A stretch of DNA of 64,000 nucleotides from Hesseltinella vesiculosa (GCA_002104935.1 MCGT01000019.1:248001-312000), one strand, 5' to 3'; positions 48,402 through 60,400 are shown, numbered from the stretch's first letter. The notes: a model not told the origin generated them from the letters alone. Program-made: numbers and translations.

Positions 48402-50351
48402 ATGACAAAAGCTATTGGTATTGATTTGGGTAAGCCTTTTACTGTTTATTTTATTAGCCAGCACTGTATTTACATTCTTTCTTTCTCTTTAGGTACAACC
48501 TATTCCTGTGTGGCCGTGTGGCAAAACGACCGCGTCGAAGTGATTGCCAATGACCAAGGCAACCGAACAACACCATCGTTTGTAGCCTTCACCGACTCGG
48601 AACGCTTGATCGGTGATGCGGCCAAGAACCAAGCAGCATTGAACGTGGGCAACACGGTGTATGATGCCAAGCGCCTGATCGGACGGCGATTCCAGGATGC
48701 CGAAGTGCAAGATGACATGAAGCACTGGTCCTTCAAGGTAGTGGATAACAACACCAAGCCCGAGATCCAAGTCGAATTCAAAGGTGAAACCAAGCAGTTC
48801 ACTCCCGAAGAGATCTCCTCCATGGTGCTGACCAAGATGAAGGAAACTGCCGAAGCCTACCTGGGTGGCACTGTCAAGGACGCAGTCATTACTGTGCCTG
48901 CATACTTCAACGACTCGCAGCGTCAAGCTACCAAGGATGCCGGTATGATTGCTGGCCTCAACGTCCTACGTATTATCAACGAGCCCACTGCCGCCGCTAT
49001 TGCCTATGGCCTGGACAAGCAGGCAGAGGGGGAGCGCAACGTTCTGATCTTTGATCTAGGGGGTGGCACGTTTGATGTGTCGCTGCTGTCGATCGACGAC
49101 GGCGTCTTTGAAGTCAAGGCGACAGCGGGCGACACCCATCTTGGCGGCGAAGACTTTGACAACCGCCTGGTTTCCCACTTTGTACAAGAGTTCAAGCGCA
49201 AGCACAAAAAAGACCTCACTACCAACCCTCGGTCCATCCGCCGCCTGCGAACAGCCTGCGAACGAGCCAAGCGCGCGCTCTCATCCTCTGCTCAGACCAC
49301 CGTCGAGATCGACTCGCTTTTTGAAGGCATTGACTACTATACCTCTTTGACCCGTGCCCGCTTTGAAGAACTCAACCAAGATCTATTCCGTAAGACCATG
49401 GATCCCGTCGAAAAGGTGCTGCGCGACGCCAAGATGGACAAGGGCCAGGTGCACGACATTGTGCTTGTCGGTGGCAGCACCCGTATCCCCAAGATCCAAA
49501 AGATGGTGTCCGACTTTTTCCATGGCAAGCAACCAAGCAAGTCCATCAATCCTGACGAAGCCGTGGCCTATGGCGCAGCCGTTCAAGCTGCCATTCTCAC
49601 AGGCGACACATCTGAAAAAACCGACTCGGTCCTGTTGCTGGATGTCACCCCCCTCTCCTTTGGTATCGAAACGGCCGGGGGGGTCATGACCCCTTTGATC
49701 AAGCGGAACACGACGGTGCCCACCAAGAAGTCGGAGGTGTTCTCGACCTATGCTGACAATCAACCTGGTGTGCTCATCCAAGTGTTCGAAGGTGAGCGAA
49801 CACAAACCAAGGACAACAACCTGCTGGGCAAGTTTGAGCTGGCAGGCATCCCCCCAGCTCCCCGTGGCGTTCCACAGATTGAAGTCACCTTTGATGTCGA
49901 TGCCAACGGCATTCTCAACGTCTCAGCCCTGGACAAGACGACGGGCAAGTCCAACAAGATCACCATCACCAACGACAAGGGCCGCCTTTCAAAGGAAGAC
50001 ATTGAACGAATGGTCAGTGACGCTGAAAAGTACAAAGCCGAAGATGAAGCTGCAGCGGCTCGCATCAAGTCCCGCAATGACCTCGAAGCCTATGCATATC
50101 AACTCCGCAGCACACTCCAGGAACATGGCGACAAGCTACAAGAACAAGGCGTCAAGGACAAGCTTCAGCAAGCCATTGATGACGCCATCCAGTGGCTGGA
50201 CCAATCTCAGCACGCTTCCAAGGAAGAATACGATTCTCGCAAGCAGGAACTCGAAGGCATAGTCAACCCTATCCTGCAGAAATTCTATGGTCAACAAGGC
50301 GCTGCCCCTTCCAACCCTGACGATGATGTGACCGTTGAAGAAGTCGACTAA
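48402..50351 (+). CDS. Cytosolic Hsp70 chaperone (SSA/HSC70 type)
   Basis: Two exons: 48402-48429 and 48493-50351, with the intron inside the first phosphate loop (IDLG|TTYSC); 628 residues. The nucleotide-binding domain has [55 protein letters not shown] and [13 protein letters not shown]; the linker is [20 protein letters not shown]; the substrate domain follows, and the protein ends in EEVD, the tail that binds TPR cochaperones such as Hop/Sti1 and CHIP. It is cytosolic because it lacks signal or presequence and ends EEVD. The tail before EEVD is short and lacks the Gly-Gly-Met/Ala-Pro repeats common in SSA proteins. A polyadenylation signal AATAAA lies at 50449-50454. Confidence 0.97.
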   Translation: MTKAIGIDLGKPFTVYFISQHCIYILSFSLGTTYSCVAVWQNDRVEVIANDQGNRTTPSFVAFTDSERLIGDAAKNQAALNVGNTVYDAKRLIGRRFQDAEVQDDMKHWSFKVVDNNTKPEIQVEFKGETKQFTPEEISSMVLTKMKETAEAYLGGTVKDAVITVPAYFNDSQRQATKDAGMIAGLNVLRIINEPTAAAIAYGLDKQAEGERNVLIFDLGGGTFDVSLLSIDDGVFEVKATAGDTHLGGEDFDNRLVSHFVQEFKRKHKKDLTTNPRSIRRLRTACERAKRALSSSAQTTVEIDSLFEGIDYYTSLTRARFEELNQDLFRKTMDPVEKVLRDAKMDKGQVHDIVLVGGSTRIPKIQKMVSDFFHGKQPSKSINPDEAVAYGAAVQAAILTGDTSEKTDSVLLLDVTPLSFGIETAGGVMTPLIKRNTTVPTKKSEVFSTYADNQPGVLIQVFEGERTQTKDNNLLGKFELAGIPPAPRGVPQIEVTFDVDANGILNVSALDKTTGKSNKITITNDKGRLSKEDIERMVSDAEKYKAEDEAAAARIKSRNDLEAYAYQLRSTLQEHGDKLQEQGVKDKLQQAIDDAIQWLDQSQHASKEEYDSRKQELEGIVNPILQKFYGQQGAAPSNPDDDVTVEEVD

Positions 50352-50448
50352 AAAAAAAAAAATGCCATCTACCTTCCATCTTCTCTCAAGTTCTTTTACC
50401 CCTCCCATAATGTTATAGTCTACTTCATTGCATATTGAATATCATTCC

Positions 50449-50454
50449 AATAAA
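50449..50454 (+). terminator. Likely Hsp70 polyadenylation signal (AATAAA)
   Basis: AATAAA about 100 bp after the Hsp70 stop codon and before the convergent alanine aminotransferase gene. Inferred from motif and position. Confidence 0.5.
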
Positions 50455-50708
50455 ACTACCTAAACTACCTTGTTTGAATATAAAATCGAGCCATATTCAT
50501 TTTGTCCATGATACAACAAAACAATAGAAAGGTTTGAATGCTCAACGAACGCCAAAGCAAGTGGCTGCCACAGCCCACACATCCTATTCGAAAGAATGCT
50601 ACAAAAAGTTGTGATTTATTTTTAGAGAGGGAGATGGGTGGCGTGTATAGCTGAATCGAATGCACTGAACAAATAAACGGCGTGCAAAAGCCTTTGACAC
50701 GGGTGTCT

Positions 50709-52451
50709 TCAATCCTTGTATTGCTGCAAAAAGCTGGTGTGGAAGCGCTGAACGTTGCCACAGAATTCATCAAAGAGATGCTCCTCGGGTAAAAATGTAG
50801 TGCGAAGATGATAGGTGCCTTTGACTTGACCAAAGCCCGAGCCTGAGAAGATGAAAGATGGCCGTGAGCACGTTCGGTCGGGCAACCTCCGCTCTGCTTA
50901 CCTGGTACGACACAAACACCAGTGGCTTCCAGCAGTTGTTCACAATAAAAGTCATCAGGGGAGATGCCTAGTTGCTGAGCATGTTGGATAGCCTTGGCAG
51001 GCAAGGTGATGGTTGGGAATAAATACATAGCGCCCTGGGCAGACTGGCATGAAACACCTTCCATGGCATTGAAGACAGCCTCAAGCTTTTGTGCGCGTCG
51101 GCGGAGCGACTCAAAGATGCCGGAGACTTCGGCTTGGTAGGCAGGGTAGGAGAGGTCACCTTCCTTAGGTGGGTTGCACATCAGGTCGACGAGGATCTGG
51201 CCGTGCACGTTAGGACAGAGACTGACCGAGGCCATCTTGTAGATCTGATCACGGACGGATTGCTGGATATTGATACATTCAAAGTAGCCGCCACGGCGAC
51301 CGCATTCACCGATCATGCCCTTGGAAATAGAATGGAATGACACCAGCTCCACATGGTTGCGTACGTCAGCAGATGGATGCTCCAGGAGAGCTTTGCGGAA
51401 ACTGACAAAGGGGCGGTCGGATTTGTAAATGTTGGTTTGGTACACTTCGTCTGCAAGTAGAACGAGGCGCTGGTCATAGCAAAAGGTCAGGAGATCAGTC
51501 AGGGTCTGCTGCGATAGACATTGGCCAGTGGGGTTGCCAGGGTTGATGATGACCAGAGCACGGACGTCCACATGATCTTCTTGGCGAGCCTTCTGAATGG
51601 TGGCTGTCAACTGAGCAATGTCCAGGGACCAGCCTTGCTCTTCGTCCAAGTAATAAGGCACAGGTGTAGCATCGATAAAGGACAGAGTTGCGCTGTAAAG
51701 AGGGTACTGGGGGATGGGGATCATGATGCCAGTCTGGCTGGACTCGGTCAAGACGGTCAGGATGGTTTTGACACCGTCGGAAGCCCCTTGGGTCAAATAA
51801 ATGTCGTTGGGGTTCCCAGGCTGTTCCGTGGCGTCCCGTTGTTGTAAGAAGTTGGCGACGGTGCGTCGAATGGAGGGGATGCCTTGAGAGTGTGAGTAGG
51901 CACCAATGCTGCCGACCTGCTTCAGCAGTTCCTTGGCTCTGTCTATGGCGTCTTGAGGGTAGATCTGCGATACAGCCGCCTGGTTCTGGTCTTGTAATAA
52001 ATCAGGGTATTCACACAGTGATGCCACCTAGGGAGTGAGAACAACAAATAAATATAGCCCTTCCTTGTTTCATCTGCACACTCACGCCACTTTTTTTTTT
52101 TTTTTTTTTTGCTGACACACACAGTACCTGCCGGAAAAACGTAATAGGCTTTTGATGCAATTGTTGGGGGTTGCCAATGTTACAGTTGACCACCGTTTGG
52201 AATGGCTTTTTCTCGCCAGCAGCAAGTTCCTCTCGAAGGGCTTCCGCACGAATGGCAATACGGCCGCGCACAGCATATTCTACAGCCTTGACATGCTTGT
52301 TAATCGACTTTTCTGTCAAGACTTTTGTTCCAGGTTGAGGGGCTACATGCAGCAAATGATAATATAAAAGCAATGGCACAATCAATCAGCCTGCCAAGCC
52401 CTGGCTGTCATGGTTGATCCACTTACTTGAGGTTGTGTCTGTCAGTGTCAT
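50709..52451 (-). CDS. Alanine aminotransferase
   Basis: Four exons: 52451-52427, 52342-52128, 52027-50902, 50842-50709; 499 residues. Class I/II PLP-dependent fold: NCNIGNPQQLHQKPITFFRQ near the start, SQGIPSIRRTVANFLQQRD, LTQGASDGVKTIL, IINPGNPTGQ, LLADEVYQTNIY, and the PLP-lysine motif SFHSISKGMIGECGRRGGYF, ending in FGQVKGTYHLRTTFLPEE. It interconverts alanine plus 2-oxoglutarate with pyruvate plus glutamate. The N-terminus (MTLTDTTSTPQPGTKVL) does not look like a strong mitochondrial presequence, so a cytosolic form is likely. Exon 1 has 25 coding bases only. Intron 2 carries about 20 sense-strand A. The gene converges on Hsp70. Confidence 0.93.
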
Positions 52452-52931
52452 GTCTAAGATGTGTAAGATTAGTTGTTTATGGTAAAGAATGATAAGGGGG
52501 GAAGAAAAGGGAGGGAAGAAGCATTCTCCACCACCTTTTTTAAACCCAACCACTGCGGGGGCGGGGGAGCCTGCGAAAACCTCGGAAGGCTGGCCCAGCC
52601 ATTGATTTTCATTGGTTGCCCGGGCAAACCAGTAGACGTTTAGCGCCCTTTTGATGAAAATGCCTCGGAACTGAGGAAATGGAAAAAAGATCAAGCATGG
52701 AAGTGTGATCCACGATGAATGGTGATCGGCTGGAGTCCATTTTGTTTTTTTTACTTTTTTCGTCATGAAGAGCAGGAATGATCACGAAAAGCAAGTTAGA
52801 CTTGGAGCCCCATTTGGAAAATTCTAAGACTTTTTTCCTGTGAACATCTGCAGGGCAGCCTGTTCATTTTTATCTTTTTCCGTTTCTTTTGGAACACTTC
52901 TTTATTCTGGTTCATTGACATTAAAAAAAAA
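52452..52931. other. Intergenic, aminotransferase promoter
   Basis: About 480 nt between two minus-strand genes. An ATTGG at about 52611-52615 and a short G-rich patch at 52555-52566 are the only features noted. Confidence 0.5.
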
Positions 52932-54155
52932 TTAATTGGAGATATCCGATAAAGTCCTGGAGTCCGTCACGGATGACTGTTGATTGATGGCTATCAGCTG
53001 GTTGTTGAGTTCGACACAGGCGTTCTCCCATCGCACCTTTTCTTCCCAGAGCTCTCGTAGCTTTTTGTACGCTAGCCCGCTTAGGACCTCAAAGTGATCA
53101 CAGGTATTGCGCAATGCTGCTTCAAGGCGTTGACGTTCCAGCCGTTCCTGAGTGATTTGCCGCTGCAGCTCCTCCACAGTAAAGGATTGCTTGGTTGAGT
53201 CTGGATCGTCCTCGGTCTGTGTTCGTTTGTCAGGCGACAGCGAGTCCGGGGTCGAGGAGATGGTGGCTGTGGGTGATGGGGCAAGATCAGTTGAGAGATC
53301 GATCGGCATGGTCTGGACTTGGACGTGACGGGCGCTTTTCTTGTGCTCACCCGGAGGAGGACTAGAGAGAGCGGCGGAGATGTTCAAGGCACGCAGGTGC
53401 TCTTCTATCAGCACTTTGCTAACTTGGTCGCTAGGGTGGTCGGCCTTGGCCAGGTCATATTGCTTCAAGCGAAGCGCCAAGCCCGCCTCGACAACATCCA
53501 TGCCTTCCAGAGCCGTGACCAGGGCATCTGGATCGGGCTTGACGGTTTTAGGCGGTAGCGCAGGCATGCGTTTATTGTTGTTGTTTGTGGAGATCGCTCG
53601 GGACAGGATGTCGGGGGCACTGGTGATCGACGTGGGACTGAAAGGCTGGCTACGAATGGAGGCGCTGTAGATACTGGATTCCCGGCGGTTGGGAAGCACT
53701 GGCTGGTCCGACGAGTCGACATGGGCCGACAGACCATTGCTTGGTCGGCGGAGGTGATGCTGGAGAGAGGTCGAAGGAACAGGGGCCAAGGTGCTAGAGG
53801 TTGGAGCATAGGGTATCCTGGTTGGATGATGATTGGTGATGATTTCCACATACCCATTGCGACGGATGATATGAGGAGGCGCGGTGCTGGTGGCCACCGT
53901 GTGGTTCGAGGATGGTTTCTTTTTATTGCGACGACGAGAAAAAAAAGTGGATCGTTTGGATGTGGTTGGTGCCTTGCGGAATTCTTCTGGGCTCGTGGTG
54001 TTTAGGAATTCCACCAGCGCCTGTGTTCCAGTTCGTCGGCGAGGCCGTGGTGATGCATCCAAGCTCCAGTCATCCAAATCATCCAAATCGTCATCGTCAT
54101 CGAATGTAGATATTGTCCGTGCATCCTTTGGTTCAAAGCCTGCTTTGTAAGTCAT
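52932..54155 (-). CDS. Unrecognised protein, 407 residues, disordered with C-terminal coiled coil
   Basis: A single open frame from ATG 54155 to TAA 52932. An acidic start (FDDDDDLDDLDDW) leads to a short conserved-looking motif ALVEFLNTTSPEEFRK, a basic stretch (RSTFFSRRRNKKKP), a long Ser/Pro-rich linker, an Ala/Leu-rich segment with DALVTALEGMDVVEAGLALR, and a C-terminal coiled coil (~340-390; LQRQITQERLERQRLEAALR). A TTTTTTCAG just before the ATG suggests an intron in the 5' leader. I recognise no family; the layout suggests a scaffold or cytoskeletal/polarity adaptor, which is only an inference. It is divergent from the DcpS gene, 135 bp away. Confidence 0.75.
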   Translation of the reverse strand: MTYKAGFEPKDARTISTFDDDDDLDDLDDWSLDASPRPRRRTGTQALVEFLNTTSPEEFRKAPTTSKRSTFFSRRRNKKKPSSNHTVATSTAPPHIIRRNGYVEIITNHHPTRIPYAPTSSTLAPVPSTSLQHHLRRPSNGLSAHVDSSDQPVLPNRRESSIYSASIRSQPFSPTSITSAPDILSRAISTNNNNKRMPALPPKTVKPDPDALVTALEGMDVVEAGLALRLKQYDLAKADHPSDQVSKVLIEEHLRALNISAALSSPPPGEHKKSARHVQVQTMPIDLSTDLAPSPTATISSTPDSLSPDKRTQTEDDPDSTKQSFTVEELQRQITQERLERQRLEAALRNTCDHFEVLSGLAYKKLRELWEEKVRWENACVELNNQLIAINQQSSVTDSRTLSDISN

Positions 54156-54290
54156 GGGTGTTCCTGAAAAAAGGGTGAGAGAGGAAGGGAAACAAACAAG
54201 CCTAATATCAAATTTGGGTGAGAGCCAAAAAAAAAAAAAAAAAAAAAAAAAAAACTGTAATACAAAACGTTGTTCCCGTCTTTTTTTTTC
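54156..54290. promoter_or_regulatory. Short bidirectional promoter with an A28 tract
   Basis: The 135 bp between two outward-facing start codons contains a run of 28 A (54227-54254). Poly(dA:dT) tracts exclude nucleosomes and are common in bidirectional fungal promoters, so this tract may keep the promoter open. An intron in the minus-strand leader may overlap it. Confidence 0.55.
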
Positions 54291-55169
54291 ATGGATTCGA
54301 TTCTTAAAAATTTTAGCTACGAACGTACACTGTCCCAGGACACCCAACGCAAGGTGGTACATCTGCTTGGCCAAGTACAAGGCAAAGCATGCATTGTAAC
54401 GGTCGAAAAACTCTTTTTTGACGAATCGGTACTCCCGATCCTGACAAATCGTGTTGATCATGTGGAAGAGGAAGTCCAGAATAACATCTATGGCTGGTGT
54501 TTGGGTCACTTAGACCTCAAGGCCATGGATACGCGCATCAAATATGTATACCCAGCGACGGAATTGCACATTCGGAAACATGAACAGCAACAGCGCTGCC
54601 TAATTGTCGAAACCCCTCGCCTGTATGAAGAAATCACAAAGCCCTATATCGACGCCATCCCTGCCAGCCGTATCGCCTGGGTCATGAACATCCTCGAAGG
54701 GACAGCTGAGAAAGACCGTGTACTGTTTCATGATAAAGACCCTCAGGACGGCTTTGTCATTTTGCCCGATATGAAGTGGGACGGCCACCCAAGCTCGTTG
54801 TACCTGGTGGCCATTGTGATGCAGAATGGCCTGACCTCTCTACGACAGCTGTCCGGCTGCCATGTACCACTGTTGAAACATATCCAGTCGACCGTCCATG
54901 CCCTCGTCAAGGAAAAATATCAGCTGGATCCTCATCAAATCCAGATCTTCTTCCATTACCAGCCAAGCTATTACCACCTGCATCTCCACATCACCGCTCT
55001 TTCCTTGCAGGACCCTCCAGGCGCGACTGTCGGCCAAGCCCATCTACTGGATACCGTCTTGTACCATCTGGAGCACATTCCGGGCTATTATCAACAAGCC
55101 ACGTTGCCTTTTGTTGTTGGCGACCAGCATCCATTATATCAAAGCTACCAGGCCTGGCTGAATCATTGA
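54291..55169 (+). CDS. DCS1: Scavenger mRNA decapping enzyme (DcpS, HIT superfamily)
   Basis: A single exon of 292 residues, with the ATG at 54291 directly after a T run. The N-terminal swapped domain (residues ~1-130) includes ELHIRKHEQQQRCLIVETP; the HIT domain has ILPDMKWDG, and the catalytic motif FFHYQPSYYHLHLHITAL, whose central His forms the covalent nucleotide intermediate. It hydrolyses m7GpppN caps left by 3'-to-5' mRNA decay. Length is near the family norm of about 300-340 residues. The intronless structure is unusual among its neighbours, most of which are interrupted. Named after the yeast homologue. Confidence 0.93.
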   Translation: MDSILKNFSYERTLSQDTQRKVVHLLGQVQGKACIVTVEKLFFDESVLPILTNRVDHVEEEVQNNIYGWCLGHLDLKAMDTRIKYVYPATELHIRKHEQQQRCLIVETPRLYEEITKPYIDAIPASRIAWVMNILEGTAEKDRVLFHDKDPQDGFVILPDMKWDGHPSSLYLVAIVMQNGLTSLRQLSGCHVPLLKHIQSTVHALVKEKYQLDPHQIQIFFHYQPSYYHLHLHITALSLQDPPGATVGQAHLLDTVLYHLEHIPGYYQQATLPFVVGDQHPLYQSYQAWLNH

Positions 55170-55450
55170 GCCTAGACCGTTCCGAAAATAAAAAAGCGCA
55201 TGACTTTTTTTTTTTTTTTTTTTCCTTCCTTCTCACACAATACCACATTTTTATAGTGCACCTCACCATGCCAAGGATGCGTTGTAGCAAGAGAATTTGA
55301 TGAGGTATACGACTGGCAAAGGCGCCGTCCATTCAAAACGGATGCCGGTGTCAAAGACAGCACAATTTTTTAATTTGAACTTCCGCTGGTCAATAAAAAA
55401 CACAAGCCTGATATTTTTTTTTTCATTTTCTTTCCATCCCCCTCACCAAA
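55170..55450. other. Intergenic between DcpS and ERG3 genes
   Basis: About 280 nt with a T18 run (55206-55224) just after the DcpS stop and pyrimidine-rich DNA before ERG3. No gene seen. Confidence 0.5.
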
Positions 55451-56666
55451 ATGGATACTGTCCTTCTTGAATACGCCGATCCATATTTCTTCGATTCCTT
55501 TTACGGCAAGATTCTCTCCAGCCAATTGCTTTCCAACAGTACACTTGGCCCCAAGCTGTTGGAAACGGTCGGCACCTGGACCCCTGATAATACCTACCGT
55601 CAGTTCCTAAGCATTTTTATCCTGGTCACTCTTGGTGGATGGTTCTTTTACCTGGCAACAGCATGTTTCTCTTATTACTTTATTTACGATCACGATATGA
55701 TGAAGCATCCCAAGTTTTTGAAAAACCAAGTCCGTTTGGAATTGGAATGTGCTTTGAGTTCTATTCCTGGTTTCTCCGGTAGGTACTGTTCCCTTTGTTT
55801 CTGCACCAACTCACTCTTTATCCTTCTTAGTTTTGACCGTGCCTTGGTTTTTGGGTGAGGTCAAGGGCTACTCCTTGTTGTACGCTGACTCTCCAAAGAC
55901 CATGTATGACTGGGTTTATCTCATCGCAAGCTTGCCAGTGTTTTTGTTCTTCACGGACATGGGCATTTACTGGATTCATCGTTTCTTGCATCACCCTTTG
56001 TTCTACAAGCCTCTTCACAAGGTAAGCTGCAAAAAATACTCGTTGCCTTTGCCTCTTTAACTCTTTTTTTTTTTTTTCATAGCTTCACCACAAGTGGATT
56101 GGTATGGTTTCGCAATAAGCACCACCATTTACCCGAGCCAGTTAAAACTAACGGTTTTTTTTTTTTTTAAAAAAAAAGTGCCTACGCCTTTTGCCTCCCA
56201 TGCCTTCCACCCTCTTGATGGCTATCTCCAATCGGTACCTTACCATTTGTACGCCTACCTTATCCCTATGTACAAGTGGTCTTACCTTGGTATGTTTGTG
56301 TTTGTCAACATCTGGACCGTGTTGATTCACGACGGTAAGTAAATTGGTCACTTTTTTTTTTTTTGAGCTCAAGGCATGGTGACACGAATTCTCACTTCTT
56401 TTTTTTTTATTGCAGGTGAATTCTTCCTTCATTCCGATTTCATCAACTCCACTGCTCATCACACCGTCCACCATCTTTACTTCAACTACAACTATGGCCA
56501 ATACTTTACGTTCTGGGACAAGCTTGGTGGCTCTCATCGTCGCCCAACCTCTGAACAATACGACAAGACGCTCAGCAAGGATGTCAAGGTGTGGGCCCAG
56601 CAATCCAAGGAAGCTGACTCGATTGAAGGCGAAGACTCTGTCAAGGCCAAGAAATACTTTAATTGA
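55451..56666 (+). CDS. ERG3: C-5 sterol desaturase
   Basis: Five exons: 55451-55778, 55831-56021, 56083-56101, 56179-56334, 56416-56666; 314 residues. Membrane segments ([40 protein letters not shown] and others) and the three histidine boxes of the fatty-acid-hydroxylase superfamily are present: HRFLHH, HKLHHKW and HHTVHH, which bind the di-iron centre. It adds the C5-C6 double bond in ergosterol synthesis in the ER; loss of this step is a known route to azole tolerance. Exon 3 has only 19 nt and encodes LHHKWI, the heart of the second box; reading through its donor meets a stop. A polyadenylation signal AATAAA lies at 56748-56753. Confidence 0.95.
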
Positions 56667-57431
56667 TTATTTATCCTGTACATCATCCTCTCCTCCACTT
56701 TACAGCTACATTATTTGCTTTTCACTATTTACCCCCTCTTTCCCCTTAATAAAGATAGTTTCTAAATCATTTCTTGTTTTTCATATGTTTTTCATACGAT
56801 GCATTGCACTAGAGATGTTTGTTGGGTCACATCGTCCCTGTCTTTTTATCCAGCCCTGAGTGACTCCATCTGATATACCTGCTGGGCTTGCCTGCACAAT
56901 GGACGCTCCATTTTCGACGATCATCCGTGTCAAATGGCAGGATTTTTGGTTCAAGGATTGGCCAGCCAATCAAACGGCGAAGCCGGTCAGAAAGTCCACG
57001 CTTTTTACAGCTTGACAAGCAAGGAGCGTCGTCGAGCATAAGCATACTGTCGCGAACGTACCATCCACCCAGAAGCTGACCATGACTTGGCAGCCCCATC
57101 TTGAAGATGCCAAAACAACGCAAGCTACCCTTTCATTTTTTCATCTGTTACTGAATTCGCACACAGTGTATTAATCTTACGCATTTTTATTGGCTGGCTT
57201 TTTGCGCTACTTGGAAGTCTGACTTTGCAAAGTGAGACAAAATGTAAATGTATCCAATCCGCTTCTAGAAAATATAAATCTGATATCGGCGGCTTGCATC
57301 TGATTACCCAAAATCGCTTCTTTTGTTGTTGTGTTTTCTTTTCTTTTTTTTTCCCTTAATTTTGACGCGTGCATTGGTGTCATAGGACCGATTGATCCCT
57401 TGTGTGTTTTTAATCTTTACGCTGAACAAAC
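56667..57431. other. Intergenic, ERG3 3' flank and MMS19 promoter
   Basis: About 760 nt. AATAAA at 56748-56753 is the likely ERG3 polyadenylation signal. A patch at 56880-57080 has balanced composition but no gene on either strand, and no tRNA fold was found there. Confidence 0.5.
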
Positions 57432-60400
57432 ATGGAGCACAATGGACGATCCCGTTTCTGTGCTTGGATGCAGGAACCCGATTTAACAGTAACACCCTCG
57501 TTGCTTGCTTCAGTACTCCTATGTAAGTTTCGATGTCACTACGTGTTCTTGGCCATAGGTACTAACGTTGTTGGCTCTGAAGATGTCAGTAAAGCACCTC
57601 AGGGACTCTCTAGTTTCTTGGACTTGCTAAATGAGACGTGGCCCTCCATGGAACGTGATCAGCAACATGAGCAATGTCAGTGAAGCATGTTGAGCATGGT
57701 TCTGGGCAACTCACTTTTTTTAATCCTTTTTCATTATTATTCATAGGCTTGTCCCTCTTGTCCAAGGTGATCACGCCATGTCTTTCCACCATTAACTATC
57801 ATACAGGTAAGCGGAAGGACCGTGCACGTCACCTTTTTTTTTTTTTTTAACAATCATACTTCTTCCTTCTACCTTTGCAGTGGCAGACCTTTTTGAATTT
57901 ATGAATAACACTGGCACAAAGGATAGACTCGTGCCTGCTTGGGTGGATATTCTGGTCCAGATCGTAAGTGCTGATCTTTGCAATACAGACCAATGCATGG
58001 CTACGTGCCAGTGGCTCTTTCATCATCTCCCTCCTTTGAAATCCAACCAACCCGTTCGCTTCAAAGCCCTGACCATCCTCGGCCATATCGTACACGCAAA
58101 GTCCCAAGGTAAACATTCACGTTCATGCCTTCTGATCTTTCCATCATCGATCCCCTCACCCTCTCTTTTTACAGACATATCACAAACGTTGCCGAATTTC
58201 ATTGATGACTACCTATCCATCATGGACGGCGAAAAGGATCCAAGAAACCTACTGCTTGCTTTTGACTTGGTGCGCTTGATTATTGACAAATTCGATATCT
58301 CTAGGCATGTGGAAGTAAGCCTAAGCCCAATCGTCGTAGGACGCTGAAGCTGACTGACATTGAATTTCCGGTGGTCAAAGGAGCTCTTCGACATTGTCTT
58401 TTGCTATTTTCCTATTAGCTTTTCTCCGTCTCCAAACGACCCTTTGGCAATCACGTCGGACGACCTCAAGCTCAGTCTGCGGTAATCATCCATGGGGCAG
58501 CCAGGAAAGCAGAGGGATGACTGACTTGTCTTTTTCGTCCTAGACAATGCCTTGCTGCGACGCCGTATTTTGCCTATTATGCCACACCGGTGCTAATCGA
58601 AAAACTCATCTCCACCTCTGGAAGTGCCAAAGTAGGTAAAAACGGGTCAAATGGACCGTTCGCTCACCCGTTAATATGTTTGCCGACAACTTGCAGAAAG
58701 ATGTGATGGACACCATTCGACTGTGCGCAGCAGCCTACGGGGCACATGCACTTTTACCCCATGCTCAAGACCTCTTTGGCGCTTTAGTCAAGGAAGTCTA
58801 CCATGGCTCTGATGCATCCATGTCTGCTCTTTCCTTGGACACCATCCACCAAGTGGTTGCCACTCTGGCCACCGGTGTCAGTATCGACAACATTCGAGAT
58901 CCTGTCGAGCGCGCGATTGCCGGTTTATTGCAAGAAGCGCTGGAACACCTCAAGGCACCAGAGCTTCGCCATGCCAAATCTGCGTCGTCCATTTTACGAG
59001 CTGCCGCCTCTGCCTCTGGTAAGACCGCCGCAGCAGGCGAACCATACCGTGTAACCTCACCCTGCATTTTCTCTCTTCTTCACAGATCCAGCCTGCGCCT
59101 TGGTTGTCAATGCAGTCGTGCCGTTGCTGTATGAAGACTTCAACTTGTCCAATCCTCTGGGTCGCCAGAAAGCTGTGCTGGGCTATTTAATCGATCTGCT
59201 CGAGGCCAACAACAGTTTGTATGGATCTGTCGACAGCACGGAGAAAGGTAGACGCAAGAAAAAAAAAAAAAAGTCATAAAATGAACTCTTTTTTCTCTAT
59301 CCAGATCGTGATCTGCAAACGCCGTTGGCTGCCTACAAACAGCGACTTTTTCAAATCTTTGTCACCTCCCTCATCCACGATCAGCAAGCCGATACAGAGC
59401 TGCATTATTTATATTTTACTGGGATACGCTTAATGGTGATCATGAAACGGTTCCTAACAGCCGACGAGGTAACCATAGGAAAAAAAAAAGGGGGGCACAA
59501 AGCCGCTTATGCCATTTTCTCATTGACATAGATTGACTTGACAGTGATGCAATTGACACGACAGCTATTCTATCCTGACAAATCGATCCAGTACGTCCAT
59601 ACCATTACTGTGAATCGGGTCACTTCCTGACCTCATTTTTTTTTTTTTTGCGCCATTCACAGGCAGCTTTTGTCGTCTACCCTGACTATCTTGGCAAAGC
59701 AAAACCCACAGATCATCCAAGAACATACAATACCTCTCCTCCTTGACCAGTTGAAATCAAGACAGAAACCCTACCAAGAAATCTTAGGCTTTCTTCAGGC
59801 TGTAGCAGTCGACCCCAGCCTCTTTTGCCAAATCAGCAGCGATCTTTGGATCGAGCTGTCGTCCATGGCCAAGCAACCAGGTATCGTTAAAAACTAAAAC
59901 AAAAATCGTTCATACACCGACTCTTTTCTTATTATTCCTTATCTTGGCTACTTAGAAACGCTTATGTATGCCGAGGCAATCGCATCCAGCCTCTGTCACT
60001 TGCTGGACAACATCGTTATGACTGACAAAGTTTTGCAGCTCTGCCAACAAACGTTTGTCCCCAGCATATTGAACGAAACTATCAAATCAACCCTGCACGA
60101 GCCTGACAGCTGGTGTATGAACCCATCACTACTCCATTCCTTAGCCTCCATCGTAGCTCGTACTGTGCGCAGTTCCCCGGATGTGTATGTCGCCCTTTGG
60201 TCTTTGTATTTCGCATTGACCTTTTTTTTTTTTTTTTTACCTTAGACAACAAGCCCAAGTCATGGATCGTGCATTCCAGGTGTTTATCAATGGAGATCTT
60301 CAGCTAATGCAGGTGTCGACAGTTGGAAAAGTGGATGACTACTTGCTCTATGGTACTTGCTCGGTATGCTATGAAAAACAGACCAGCAGCATCAGAAACT

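Noticed and set aside
57961..57972. GTAAGT inside MMS19 exon 4 as an intron donor
   Set aside because: Reading through keeps the frame and HEAT-repeat sequence; no acceptor before the next motif restores frame.
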